A stretch of DNA of 64,000 bases, taken from contig OX637407.1 of NCBI GenBank assembly GCA_951799425.1, positions 1,061,501 through 1,125,500 of the forward strand, read 5' to 3'. Source of the stretch: Ilex aquifolium. Lineage: Eukaryota > Streptophyta > Magnoliopsida > Aquifoliales > Aquifoliaceae. Below the pieces are notes generated by a model, which was given only the letters and a program-made list of their open reading frames with translations, did not search any database and was not told where the DNA came from. The position numbers and the translations under genes were made by a program. Below are positions 44,421 to 56,591 of this stretch, in pieces (within the stretch, counting starts at the first letter, position 1; the number at the start of each line of letters is the position of its first letter).

Positions 44421-46090
44421 ACATGCTAGAGTGCTCAAGGCTTCTTCTACCCCCAAATCAAAATTGATCTACATACCTTTGGGGAGAAAAGAGCTAGTCC
44501 TCCACCCATTCTCCGACCTAACCCGAGTTTTAGGAAGGGAAAATAAGTTTGGGTGTCTAGGAAGGACCTTGAGAAACTCACCATCTCAACTAAGTTATAG
44601 GCACCGAGTGCTTCTAGCAAGGTCATGACTCCTAAGAAGTAAAAGAGATGAGAGTATGAACCTAGATGATCGTTAATGCATTTCATCGAACACCCTTGGG
44701 TCATGCATATTGTATATATTTTTTTTTATTTCTTCCTTTTTTTGTATGAAAATATAAAAACATTTGAAATTTTAAAAACCAAAAACAAAAGTAATAAAAA
44801 AATTCAAATCGAATTTTGATGTAAAATTTTGACATTCGTTTTAGGATACATGGTGAAATGATTTATTTGCTTTTCCTTTGTTTTAATTGAATTTTTATGT
44901 ATTTTATTTCTTGTACATGAGTTAATTGAAAAAAAATCAATAATATTGGAAAAGAAAAGGTCAAAAATATTTTATTTTGTTTGTTTTTCTTTGTTTTATG
45001 ACCATGGGAATTCACACTTTAATTTGCATTGAAATTGTCCCATCCTTAATCCAAAGTTAAAATGTGCATTGCTATGAGTCATATTAGGAGATAGAGAACT
45101 TAGTGCCATAAATCCGATTGCATGATTCATTAGCCAAAGTCTCTTTCATCCTAGCGTGCTTGGATAGTGTTTGCCTTTGAAAGATTCAAAACCAAGTATG
45201 TGCATACCATTCAACTTCACACTTTGGAGTTTGATTAGTTTGAGTTATTAATGATCTTAAAGGACTCTAAGTGTTGGTGATTGGCTAACACATGGCTAAA
45301 GATTAGTTAAAATCCAATCCCTTAAAAGATATTGAAGGTCAATTGTGAGAAAAGAACTCAATGTGGCCAAATCTAAAAAGGTGAGGCATAAATAAATGGA
45401 TAAAAACAATTGCACTTGAATTGTGAGAGTACTTATGCTTAATTTTTAATTGCTTATATGTAAATCTCATCGAGCTCATGTTAACCAAGATTAAAAGCAT
45501 ACATCAAAAGCAAAGAATTCACAATCGTGTTGATTGAAACCATAGAGTAGAAAGGACAAAAGAATGAGGGATTTGTCAAAAATAGAATATTTAGGACACT
45601 CACAAACCGGTCATGTTTTTCACTTAGACAATGCATTATGATTTTATGATGAGTTTATTAATGATTTAAATCTAGTCGGAATCTTTTTTGTATTGGACGT
45701 TAGTTTCACACACTATGCACTTGAATTTGTAAAACTTGAACAAAATTTAATCACGTGTGTGTGAAATTGAACCAAGTGAGTAAATGTTTCTCTAGAATGC
45801 ATTCAATTGAGTTTTATATCCTTAAATATGCCTTAAAGTAATGTATTAAGATGATGAAATTTGGATGGAGCAATTAAATGCAAATTAATGTAATTTTTAT
45901 GATTTGAAATTTGAGCATTTATTGTTTAAATTTGAAAATTGTATTTATTTTTTATCCAAATTCATGCATGCATTTCATTTAGGCTTGATTTACATCATGC
46001 ATGCATTTCATTTAGGCTTGATTTACATCATGCATGCATGTTAGGACTTATTGGAGTCGATTTACAAGTGGGCTGTCATAGCAGACAGCG
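44421..46090 (+). other. Unclassified AT-rich stretch
   Basis: No credible coding region or known repeat seen. T- and A-rich runs between 44710 and 45000. It includes a 33-bp direct duplication at 45963-46028. Confidence 0.5.
45963..46028. repeat. 33-bp direct duplication
   Basis: Two perfect tandem copies of a 33-bp word starting CATGCATGCATTTCATTTAG, followed by the start of a third (46029-46039). Confidence 0.9.
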
Positions 46091-46132
46091 GGATTGCTCT
46101 ACTTTAGGGCTCGCTTGAGTGGGCATAGATCT

Positions 46133-46178
46133 CGCTCGAGCGGTCTGCTTCGGGCGTCCTTCCAATGAGCTTTAAAAG
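46133..46178 (+). promoter_or_regulatory. Promoter-like block of J: CGCTCGAGCG plus TATA
   Basis: Perfect palindrome CGCTCGAGCG at 46133-46142, a degenerate copy CTCGCTTGAG at 46110, TATA-like CTTTAAAAG at 46170-46178. It lies 183 bp before the J ORF2 start, the same order as in G and H. Confidence 0.6.
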
Positions 46179-46484
46179 TGAGATTTCAACGGGAAAGACT
46201 CACTCTTTACACTTCCAAGAAAGATTCCACTTTATTTTTACCCTACCCAAAGCATTTTCTAGTGATAAAACCTCATATTGAGTGAGATTAAGTGTTAGTT
46301 TGAGTTTAGATCTTAGTTTATCATACTCATTTCTACATTTTCACCAATTGTTTTTGAAAAATGCTACCAAGATCTAAGAAGAGGATGAGGGTACAAGCTT
46401 CAAGTAATATAGCTCACTTTCAGACACACAGTACTAAGAGTTGTATAGGAGACAACTTTTCATCATGGATGACTTGATCCGAAA

Positions 46485-48265
46485 TGTGTACACCCAAGTG
46501 CAGACGGTCAAGCTGTAGTAATAATCCGGTTAAGTCCGGAGTCGAATCCACAGGGAACTATTGTTGGTGTTTCGAAGTAAGCAGTGATAGAGACCAAGTG
46601 ACTGTAACCCTTGAGATTTTAAGTTGTGATGTTTTAGGGATTTTCCTGGGCCAAATATAAAATTCTTCCCAAGAGGATTTTCTAGACAAAATATAATAAG
46701 TTATTAAATGTAACAGTCACCCTTTAGCTCGAGGATCTGAACATGTAGTTAATCATCCAGTTTATTATACTTGTGATTGGAAACTCAATTAACCACCGTG
46801 TCAACATGAAGTTAATCGGAAGGTAAAGATGGATTGTGAGAATTAAGAGCATGGTTCCGATGTCTTTCTAGAAGTTTACAAGAATTTTCTGTGCCAAGAC
46901 TCAACCCGTCTACAAACAAGCAAGTGTTTCTACAAGGCATCCAACCATGGCATTAATATTCCATTCTTTGAATGAAGCACAATAATGGTGAAGATTGAAA
47001 TGTAGTCATGAAGATCTAGCTGGGGTACTTGCCTAGAACCAATGATTCTTTCTATACAAAAGTCATCTATGTCATAGAAAGTGCTTATGGTTGTACAAAG
47101 TACCTTAGCTTTGCTAGATGCATTCAATCATTCAATAAACAAGTGAAATATAAAGCATTAAGCATAAACGAAATGCACAAATATAAATTCTGGATGATTA
47201 ATACATGTCCATCATCTCTTAATAAAGAGTGAATGAGAAACTACCCACTCTTCATGGCTTTGGTAAAGCTAGAAAAGTGAGTGATGTTCATCCCTCAAAG
47301 TATAGGAGTTACAAGGTAAAACACCCTACACAAAGAGTCGATCTTCGACGAAGAATGAGTGAATCACATTCCACCCTTCATGGCTTTGGTAAAGCTCTAG
47401 AAAAGTGGAAGAGTTTCACTCCTCTAAGGGAAGAAGGAAGCTCAAACAATGGAAGCAAATGAAACTAATAAAAATGAAAGTAGAAGATAGCTAGTCACTT
47501 TTGGAGGGTTTCCACCTCAACCAAAAGATGATCTATCTTCCTATCTACAAGTAAATGTAAATCTAATTCTAAGATTAGCTAGTGTAGTTCTAAGTCTATT
47601 TCCAAGGTCTACAATTTTTTCTCCACTTCTTTGAAGCTCCCACAATGGGAGTATTTATAGGCAAGGAGGAGGGGACAAGGGAGTGTGTACAAATAGTGTA
47701 AGGCCTTCAAAGTCCAACTGAAAGCCATCCACTCTGAAGCCTGTCAGGGGACAACGTTCAAACGTTGTCTGGCGTTCGAACGTTGTCTCCTGTATTTGCT
47801 TGATGGGCGTTCGAACGTGGATTGGCGTTTGAACCTCCTACTCAAGTGGCTTTTGTTCTTCTGTGAGGGAAAATTCCACACGCCATGTACCAGAGCACGC
47901 TCTTCTAGGGAGTCCTTAATTGAGTCAAGCCAACGTTCAAACTTCAATTGGCATTCGAACGTGGTACTCAAGTACCTCTTTGTTTTTCTTCTTAGCTACA
48001 ACACGCCATGTATTCTCATCTCAGCAGTCTGGTCCTCCAATAATTCAAGAGGACATTCGAACGTGGATTGGCGTTCGAACGTCCTTGCCTTGTTTCAAGC
48101 TTCTCTAGTTTTCTTCCAGAACATGTGGTTGTTGGTGAAAGTTTGTTGTGTATTGATTTTAGGCCCTTGTACAATATTTGTCCTGAAATGCCAACATTTA
48201 AACTCCATCAAGGTATAATTAGTCTTAAAAAGGCATAGTAATATGCTAATTTTAACTACTAATCA
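46485..48265 (-). mobile_element. Solo LTR L with CGTTCGAACG promoter
   Basis: About 1.78 kb on the minus strand, opening TGATTAGTAG in its sense and ending GGGTGTACACA. TATA box CTATAAATA at 47660-47652 (minus) with leader beyond. The palindromes CGTTCGAACG lie upstream of it (47773-48081). No internal region. The flanks cgaaa (46480-46484) and acgga (48266-48270) do not match well, so the exact ends are uncertain, but the ORF2 reading on both sides supports an insertion here. Small frames inside are not conserved. Confidence 0.65.
47652..48081 (-). promoter_or_regulatory. Promoter block of L: CGTTCGAACG palindromes plus TATA
   Basis: Perfect CGTTCGAACG at 47773-47782, 47808-47817 and 48072-48081, with one-mismatch copies near 47763, 47831, 47936, 47952 and 48054. 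TATA 47652-47660, about 113 bp downstream of the nearest site in the minus sense. The spacers between sites recur too (a GGATTGG word). Confidence 0.75.
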
Positions 48266-49153
48266 ACGGACTGTGCTTGTGGAGAGAGGGTTCAATCACC
48301 TTGGGATAAGTAACACTTTTGTCCCTTTGTCATTTGATTGGAGGGGGTAGACTGAGCTATTTCCAGCCCCAGTGCCCACAAATTTAGACATAGTCAGAGA
48401 GTTTTACACACACAATTGTGACACTACAGGGGATAATGAGGACTTCACAACATATATCTGATGTGTGTTATTTGAGTTTTTCACTGGCCTTATTATCACC
48501 ACCCTACGTTTTCCTCGGGTAGCACGTGATCCTTATCATTTTTGACCTAAGAGTGCTATACGCACACTAACATCAGTGGTACCATAAGGACTTGACAAGG
48601 GATTATAGGTTTATAAATCTGATTGTTAACTGCAACATTGACCCGAAGACTTATATATCCACTTTTCCCATATCATGAGCCTATTTGCTACATGTTATTG
48701 GTACATGTTTGGAGATAGATCTATCGCATGTGATATTTTGAGTCATTCAAAGAGCATTTGATGAAGGGAGGATTACATATACCCTTCCATTTGGTTCTTT
48801 GATCACCCGTATTTGCCTAGATAGGGGTGCTGGTGCTTTAGATTTTGACCAGCTAATGAGACTAAAGAGAACTCTAGGGAAAGAGTCTCTGAGACAGAGC
48901 GAGACACATGCGAGATATACTTTTGACCCTAAAGCCTAGTACATCTAGTAACACACCACCATCGAGGCTGGCACGAGACCATATCTCCCGTACCATATTC
49001 CCTATGATTCCTCCAATAGCTGCATTGGATCAGTGGACCACTGTTCACACAGCACTAGGTCATCTACAGAGTAGTATTGATCAACATAACAATCTTTCTG
49101 CTCTTCGTATGGATGATCTTGATAAGGGTATGATAAGCCTACAGATGGATTAA

Positions 49154-50017
49154 TGAGAGCTTAGGAGGGATGTTCAGCATCTGAGACACATGATGCAAAA
49201 TTCTGATTTCATTACAATTCATGAGCCCGAGACTCATGGTGGAGATGCATTCATTTGAGCTATGACTTTTAGAGACTTAAGATAAGTCATTAGTGAGATT
49301 GAGTGTTTTTACATTTTCATGGCCTGTACTAAAGTACCCTTTATTTTTCTTGTTGACTTTTATGTGTTTAGCTCTATTTTCTTATTGTTGTGACTCACTC
49401 TTAGTCATGTTTATTGATGATTAACTATATTTGACTTTGAGTTATATGCCTTATTTGTCCCTTACTTAGTTTACTTGCATGATTTGGCTAGTTGTTATGC
49501 ATTAATACCTTCTTGTTGTACTATGATTCTATGTCATGATTGTTAAAGGTCGTCATTGAATTGACATTTGTAGCAAATAACATAAGAATATGTTGGGTAA
49601 CTTGATTATGTACCATACTTGTTGCACATTTGGTACATATGAGAGGAATCTAGGAGATTTACTCTTGACTAGGCTAGATATGTTACATATTTGCACTTGC
49701 ATGATTTATATATATTTATGCCCTATGCTTAACTTGGCGCTTTTCAAACCTGTGATTATATTATGTATTTTTCTAGCATATGATGTTTTTCACGAGTTTT
49801 TTGTTTGAGTGGTGAAGTGCAGGACTACGATCTTCAAGCTTCCTCAAAAAAAGTATATCCTTGTACTAGATAGAGATTTAGGATGTATGTATGAGAGTTG
49901 AGATTAGTTTACAATTATTTTGTTCAATGGTATTGAGTTATAATCTTAATTTCCAACTTGTGTGTTTTGTCACGAAATTTTCACCGACCGAGTGGTTGTC
50001 CGTGAATATGATTTTTC
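49154..50017 (+). other. Non-coding stretch after J ORF2
   Basis: T-rich sequence, no credible frame, no LTR terminus recognised. Probably the tail of J by analogy with G and H, but the conserved lysine-codon block of those tails is not seen. Confidence 0.4.
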
Positions 50018-50905
50018 TTATTTATTAGCACTACCCTTATGCTGGACCTATAAATATGGAGAGCCTTTATCACACCTAGGTTAAGCCTCTAGTGAGATTT
50101 ATAAGCTAGAAAATTATACTTCTACCTTGAGAGCTTCCACTATAACCTAGATCACTAAGACCTTAAAGGCTACCACTAGAGATTTTAACCAACTTCATAA
50201 CTTGGAGAAGAAGATCTTGATGGTTTGATAAACCCATTTTTGTGTGCATACCGAGGATTTTTGGTGTGCCCATGATTGCTCGAGGCCTAGACAAACCGTG
50301 CGGCTTGGAGGTCCAATTGCAACTACACTAGATGTTGAAAGAGGCCCTTTAGCAGAGAGACAACATGGAAAGGAGCATTTAAGCATGGTATTGGTTGAGG
50401 TATAACTCTCATGTACTTGTATATTGATTTAGTGAGTAGTGGATTAGGCCTTGGAGAACGCCAATTGGTTCCCCATGGTTTTTTTTCTGAAAAGGGTTTA
50501 TGCATCAATAAATCGCTTGTGTTTTTTTATTGATTATTGTATACACTTGTGATTGTTTGCACACACGTGCACTATGTGTTTTTTGATTTGATTATTTGAT
50601 CATTTATTCAACCATAGTTGTGCAAATTGCGTGTGGGGTATTAGGATTGCCGTGAGATTGATTTTTAACCGAATTAGTTGAATATTAATTAAAATCAATT
50701 ATCATGAGTTGTGGTGATTAAAATGGGTTCTCACTATTATTTGATAAATCTTTGTGACAAGAGGTAATTGTGGTGACTTAGGTTTTTATTAGTAATCAAT
50801 TGAGCATTGAATAAAAAGCCGATTCGCCTCCCCAACTATAGTATCTTGAGCTTCACGTGTATCGTGAGGGAAGATCCACATCAGGTTCCCCCTCTCGGAA
50901 TAACA
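50018..50905 (+). repeat. LTR-like repeat K2
   Basis: Second copy of K1, same orientation. TATA CTATAAATA at 50048-50056. Ends with a GGTTCCCCCTCTCGG motif and TAACA. K1 and K2 could be the two LTRs of one old element or independent copies; no primer-binding site was found next to K1. Confidence 0.55.
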
Positions 50906-51654
50906 AAGATTACAGTTGTCCATCAATTAATTAAATTACTGACAATTATATTTAATTGACTTTTTTTTATCCTTGAGATCTTTCCACTCAACTTGTTTTT
51001 CATGTCAGATAATTAAATCCGCCTATAGGGTTTGACATGGACAAAACTTATGAGCTTCCTCAAGAGGACATCATAAACTCATTTAAATACTGGGTTGCGG
51101 TTTCCTTTAATAATTAATTTTAACCATAATGTCATCTTCCAATTTACTGTGTTTGTTGACTCAAATATGAATCTCGCTGATCATTATATATACGTGCCCA
51201 TCAAATATCTCAGGATTAAGAGCTTAATCAATCATAATAAACATGAGGTATTTATTTTCTTATCTAATCAGTAAAAAGATAATAACCTCAATAACGGTCA
51301 TATTCAATACACAAAGTGTACTAGTGTAACAATCCGAGACATCAGACAGTCTCCTATAGCCAAGACAGACTATGTCAAAAGATTGCACTACAATCATACT
51401 GATGGTCTGTTCAACTCCATCCAAGATTGTGAACTTTTACTCATATCATACAAGGATCCAATAATCTTATCCTCTATATATAAGCTGAACTCTACACACC
51501 AGATTATCTATAATGTAAAATAAAAGACACAATATAATGTAAATATTTTGCCCACACTGATTCTCATAGAAAACAAAGAACTTTTATTAAATAATAAATT
51601 GAGTTTAACTATAAAAAGCAAGCTTTTAGTATATAACTCTATCACTTTTGTAGG
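50906..51654 (+). other. Unclassified repeat-like stretch
   Basis: AT-rich, no frame of note, TATA-like word at about 51475 (CTCTATATATAAG). It borders decayed Athila gag at about 51655. Possibly part of a copia-type LTR, but I cannot support that from sequence. Confidence 0.35.
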
Positions 51655-52215
51655 TGAAGTCTGTGCTTTAAATTCATATAAGGATTGAGTAGATTGGTTA
51701 TTGTAGTTCATTTGGCCTTGCATAAATTAGGTCAAAGTGACCTTTAGACTTCTTTTCTGGGGTGGTTGGCATGGTGGGTATTGTGGTGGTGGCCCTTGTG
51801 GTGATGGCTGATTGACAAAGGGTTGTTGTGTGCTCTTCCAATCAAAGTTCGGGTGATTTTTCCACCCAAGATTGTAAGTCTCAGAGTAAGGGTTGGAATA
51901 TGTCTTGTTAAATCTAGAGATTGCGTTGAATTGCTCCAACAAAACCTCCTTTAATGCTGGAATAGTATAGCACTCCCCTATGGGATCTCCTGACAACACA
52001 CATATCCCAAACACCTGCTCTGTGGGAGGAAGATCAGTCACCTCATTCACCTTCCTCATCTCGAAAGCCTCTAGCTTATGAGACAAGGTGGTCATCTTGG
52101 CCCTTAAGTCATCCTTTTCTTTCAAGGCAAACTTTCAACAATGGGAAGTGGTATCCTTAGGTTCTACATGAGTTGATGAGGTGGAGTCCCACATCTGGAA
52201 CTCTCAGCTAATGTG
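51655..52215 (-). pseudogene. Athila-type gag relic
   Basis: Minus-strand fragment covering the middle to C-terminus of gag: KDDLRAKMTTLSHKLEAFEMRKV, a decayed Cys motif, EQFNAISRF, NPYSETYNLGWKNHPNF and a Pro-rich region. After an in-frame TAA (51727-51729) comes MQGQMNYNNQSTQSL. Both the last motifs match H gag, and the TAA replaces a Gln codon. The fragment is cut at about 51655 and 52215 on both sides; LTR E opens 37 bp further on. Confidence 0.8.
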
Positions 52216-52251
52216 TCAAAAAAAAATTAAAAGTTTCATCAAGACTCTTTC

Positions 52252-54580
52252 TGTAAAACCTGGGTAAATATGAACTTTTTATGAGAAAGGGCAAAACAGT
52301 AAATTGTCACTACGATGCAGGTTGAGAACCCTTATTTTCTAGAGCTCGGTTGACAAAATGGACTTCACCTTTGGATTCGTCTCGCGAAATCTAGTTACCC
52401 AGATAAATTTCGTCGAATTCTGAGATAGTCGAATTTTTACGAGGTGGTCGGGTCTCGGGTGACCCAAAAATGAATTTTTTAATAAAATTTGGAAAATAAT
52501 TTAAAGCAAGTTGAAATAAAAATATTTGAACTTGAACCGGAGCGGAATTTAATCGTTTCGGGGCGAAAACGGACCCGGAAAATGAGGGCGTGTGGCGTGA
52601 CGTAGACTAAGCGTTAAAGTGTATAAATATGACTAAAATCTGATTTGTTAGAAAACTCTCTGCTGGTTTTCTGCTGGGTTCAATTTGGAAGAGAAAGAGA
52701 AGGAAAAAGAAAGATTTCAAGACTTCTTTCTCAGATCTACAGAGTTCCGCCAGTCGGAATTCTTCGGGCCAGGTATTAAAGTCGATCTCCTCGAGGAGGG
52801 CTACGCAACCATACCAAAAATGAAGGATTTCACCGAAGGTTAAAAAATGAGATTTTGGGGGAAGCTTGAGTTTTGAGCTTGGGTTGAATCCTTGAAGCTT
52901 CCTACGTTGATTTTACGCTTCAAGAGGTAGGGTTTTCATCCTAACTAGATTTATTTCCAACCTAGGATGAATATATGGAATGGGTGGTCTATTATGTGTA
53001 TTTTAACACTTGCCAATGGTAGTTGAATTAATGAAAATGGGTGGATTCAATTCTAGTATGTATTGGTAATTAGAAATTGTTAGTTTGTAATTTCTTGAAA
53101 GTTTTGAAAATTGGGTAAGTGAAAATCACTTAATCTGATTTTTTTTGAGTTATGTGATGAATTTGGACATTTTATGTGATTACATGATTTTGTGCATTGA
53201 AGGTGTTTGATAAAATGCCTATGTGAAATAAAGTGTGTTAATTGCATGAGATTATGTGATAACATGTTTGGACATTATTGTTGATATATTGACATTGTGA
53301 TGAATCATGGTAATTATATGCTTTTGTTATAAATTGCCATGAAATATGTAGATATATGGTTAAATGGTTCATATAGCACTCGTACATATTGGACATGACA
53401 TTGGTGTTGCAATTACACATTACATTGTATTTTCACAGAGGCAACACATTCATGGGCATGAGGCATGAGTGTGGGTGTGTGTGTATGGTTGATCAAACAC
53501 CATTATTGGTGAATGATTCATGGGCTCGGGATAGTTTGGCCGAGGTTTAACTAAGTCACATGGTTTGCATTGAAAATAGGGTAGGGGTTAGCAAGAAGGG
53601 TTAGAAAATTCTCTCGGGTGCAAAACCCGGTGATTGGGATACGCACTCCCTTGGTTCAACCCATAAAGTGTGTGGGTGTACGCGGAACCCTTGGTGGAAG
53701 CCCATGAATTCCGTGTGGGTTGGGTGACCCTTGGTGTAAGTCCATGAATACCCACCCCAAGAAAGACCCGAGATTTATAATGGTCATTTGATGTGCAACA
53801 TAAATGGCGGATTTATACACATTGGCATTGCATTGTGTTGTGGGAGCCGGGGGGGCTCGAGTTATAGTGCATGAGTGAGTCTCACCTCATTTCATGGCAT
53901 GACATGGTGATTGTCAACATTGAATTGCATATTCTTGATTGGAATGCTTTGTGGCTTGTTGAATGTTGCATGTGAACATCTCATATGCACTTAGGTTAGG
54001 GAGTGGCCTCTTTAGGAGATACCCTATTGAGCGTAGCTCACCCTTTATGGGAAAATATTTCAGGTATGGGTTATACACCGATGGACGGCTTGTATTTGGG
54101 GCCTCAAGGATGAAGAAAAGCCGACTTGTGGCTTTTAAATTCACATTTTGTAAAACTATTGTCAAAAACTATGCTTTTGTAAAACATTCGCTAAGTTAGT
54201 TTTCTTTGGGCATGTAATGTATGTAAGAGAATTGTAATCGAATCCATATGGACTATTTTTAATGTAACATTGCATGTTATTATATGAGTATGGATAAATA
54301 GACCTAGTGTGGCCAATGTTTAGTCATTAATGGACCCGATGTGGTCAATGTTTACTCATTAATGGACCCGGTGTGGTCAATGTTGTATGATTGCACATGT
54401 TGTGTTTTTGGGTAGAGCTTCCCGTACAAAGGAGACTCTGCCCGAATTTCGTTAAATTATGGATCCCGGTAAATGGGGCATAACGGCGTGATATCGAGTT
54501 CCACGATATCCACGGGTATTCCGCGGGTTGATGAGTGATCAACAGGTTGACAAAGGACCCTTGGTTTTTGGGGCATCATA
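52252..54580 (+). mobile_element. Tekay-type LTR E (5' LTR of a deleted element)
   Basis: About 2329 bp, opening TGTAAAACCTGGG and ending GGGCATCATA (related to GGGCGTCACA in B). It aligns with B in the plus orientation. A primer-binding site follows directly. It contains the hairpin (54410-54443) and a run of three copies of ATTAATGGACCCG-type repeats (54320-54385). It lacks the GTACCGGTAC array of B. Confidence 0.85.
54410..54443 (+). other. Predicted hairpin in LTR E U5
   Basis: Same 34-nt hairpin as in F, identical in sequence, 137 bp from the LTR 3' end. Confidence 0.65.
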
Positions 54581-54583
54581 GCT

Positions 54584-54596
54584 TGGTATCAGAGCC
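54584..54596 (+). promoter_or_regulatory. Primer-binding site of E
   Basis: TGGTATCAGAGCC, 3 bp after the LTR, tRNA-Met type. Confidence 0.88.
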
Positions 54597-55039
54597 TAGG
54601 TTTACGATTTACCTAGGGATTCATGGGCATGGGTCCAGACCATTGCATTCATTGTGTATTCCATGTTATGTGCTTTAATATGCTACATGTTATGTTTTAT
54701 GTGAAGATTATACATGGTTAAATGTATATGGAAAGGAGACACTAGGGTTAGAGAACATAACCTTGGGGGTCGAAAAGAGAATGAACGGGATGGTTCAGGG
54801 TGTAAATGTCTACTAGTGGTGGCACACGCTCTACTAGTGAGACAATGAGAGAAATCTCAAATGTTCAACTTTGATCCCTACTTTGGGATACTAAGTTAGT
54901 GCTCTATTATTATTTGACTTGTGTGAGGGATTTGGGCTTAAAGGTTGGAACCTTGGAAGAGCCATTGCATGTGAGTTTTCCCCTAGGTGCTAGGGTACCA
55001 CAAACTTCAGTCGAACAGATGTGCATAGGAGAGTGCTGA
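54597..55039 (+). pseudogene. E leader fused to a protease remnant
   Basis: 54597 to about 54905 matches the B leader up to the gag start. The sequence then jumps to the protease region: VRDLGLKVGTLEEPLHV, SFPLGARV and Q-MC in one frame, matching residues 132-165 of the B protease segment, until a stop near 55037. The junction lies at a TGTGTG-like word found at both ends of the segment missing relative to B (about 1.27 kb, all of gag and the zinc knuckle). A short-repeat deletion explains it. Homology ends at about 55040. Confidence 0.75.
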
Positions 55040-55089
55040 CTAAAGTAAATTAGTATCATGGTCGTTGGGACACCAGATTCTCAACGTTG

Positions 55090-56591
55090 ACTTATGTCTC
55101 ACATGTCCTTATTTCACAGGTATTCATTCTATGCAAAAATTATCATTTGTTACATTGGTATTTGAAATTCTCAATGCAGTAGGAATGATCATTCAAGCAA
55201 CAGGAATTGTTATGTAACAAATACTCCATTTTATCACCTTCCATGGATAGTTTCGATTTCACAAGCCTCACGTAGTATACCCTCAGCAAAAGTTCACTCT
55301 GATTATAGTGACTTGTTTCTCACAGATCATGTGATCAGAAAATGGCCAATCGAAAAATCACATGCACATTTTAGGAAAGGAGTGAAATTTTTAAGAAGCA
55401 ACTACTTATGTTTGGCATAACCTCATGAAAGAATATTAACGCAATTAAAAGGAATGCTATTTACCATATCCCAATTGTGATTATCAACAAATGCATGTAA
55501 CAGACTTGAGATCAAATATGGCTTTTCATAGGTTGTAGCGTGGCTAGAGGTCAGTGGCTAACGAAACGACGTCAGGGATTTTCAAAAGCTATCTTTTGTT
55601 TACGTATTGTAGCACACCTTTTTCTAACTTCTTGATATTCTGCCGAGAGATGACATTTCTTTCTTTCATTTTTCTCATTTTTTCACTTTCTTGGCAAGTT
55701 CTTGCCTTTTTGCTTCTTGTTTTGTTTCAATTGTTCCAATCAACTCTTCTTGGATGATAATCTCGAATGCTTCTTTTTCTTTTTCTTTTTCTGTATCATC
55801 TTACAAAGAGAATGTAAGAAAATTAGATAGCCAAGGTATGTCAAGTATGTTTTCCTGTGGATTGGTAATCATATAGGTTTATCACAGAAAAATTTATAAA
55901 TTGATGGCTCAAACATGGCTAACGAGGGATAAATTTTGTCAAAGAAAGGTCTAAGGCTCAATATTATATCAAAGATGGCCTAAGATCATTTCTCAAGCAT
56001 GTGCACATGTATGTGTCGTTTGCGATGGTTCCTTGTGGGATATGTCAATAGATCACTTTTAAGTGCGTCAATCAAAGCAAGGTTAATGAGATCATTCAAA
56101 AATTGAGAGTGAACAGAATTTACTTGAGTAAACATTGATTGTCTCTCAAAAGCATCGTTAGGTTCGAAACTCACCCTGGTGTTCTTTGTTATCTCCACTG
56201 TGTATGTCGGGTTTTCCAGGGGGTATTGGTTATATACCAATTCCATTTTCGAGTCAGATCCTCTTGTACCTTTAAAATAACAATTATCGATGTACATATG
56301 ACAATTTAAGTATAGAGAGAATACCAATTTTTTTCAAGAAATGTGGTTATAAGTCTCGGTTGATAAATGGAGGTGTCAAACCGATCATGTGCATATTTAC
56401 TCTAGCAAGCATTCTTACATCCACATTTGTTCCATCACCTTTTAATTTTTATGCTAAATCTATAAATGCATTAAAACAAATAAAAGTGATAAATGGAACC
56501 ATTTATTTCAAAATATCATCTTTTAACATCAACGGTTCAATTCATTCAAAACAAACATAAAAACAAGAACAAAAACAGAAATCCCTCTCTC
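55090..56591 (-). repeat. Non-coding tail of H
   Basis: Homologous to 27412-28599 plus 37375-37560 of G, with the same A/G-rich block (about 55560-55840) and a CTACAACCTATG ending. A frame at 55986-56327 is not open in G and is not called. No polypurine tract or LTR was found at its end. Confidence 0.6.

Larger units (their letters stand above)
46361..49153 (+). pseudogene. ORF2 of J, decayed and split by solo LTR L
   Basis: Starts MLPRSKKRMRVQASS, runs about 40 codons, then is interrupted by L (46485-48265). It resumes at about 48270 with VLVERGFN, RRG-like and VREFYTHN, matching the ERDVILTNF and VWEFYSNA motifs of H ORF2. LPFGSLITRICLDRGAG matches the LPFSTLVTELCKEHG region. The C-terminal 80 codons (48908-49153) are open and polar, ending in a likely short coiled coil. 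Numerous stops lie between. It is a third, older member of the plant transposon protein family in this window, again downstream of a palindrome and TATA. Confidence 0.6.

Noticed and set aside
46530-46556. Pol III B-box-like word (GAGTCGAATCC) suggesting a tRNA or SINE
   Set aside because: No A box, no cloverleaf and no poly-A tail; it lies at the end of solo LTR L.
56190-56300. A stretch resembling a host gene exon with splice-like borders (an NPTYTVEI motif reminiscent of TPD1-like proteins) on the minus strand
   Set aside because: The surrounding sequence aligns with the tail of element G, so it is retrotransposon sequence; the similarity is short and G has no such frame.
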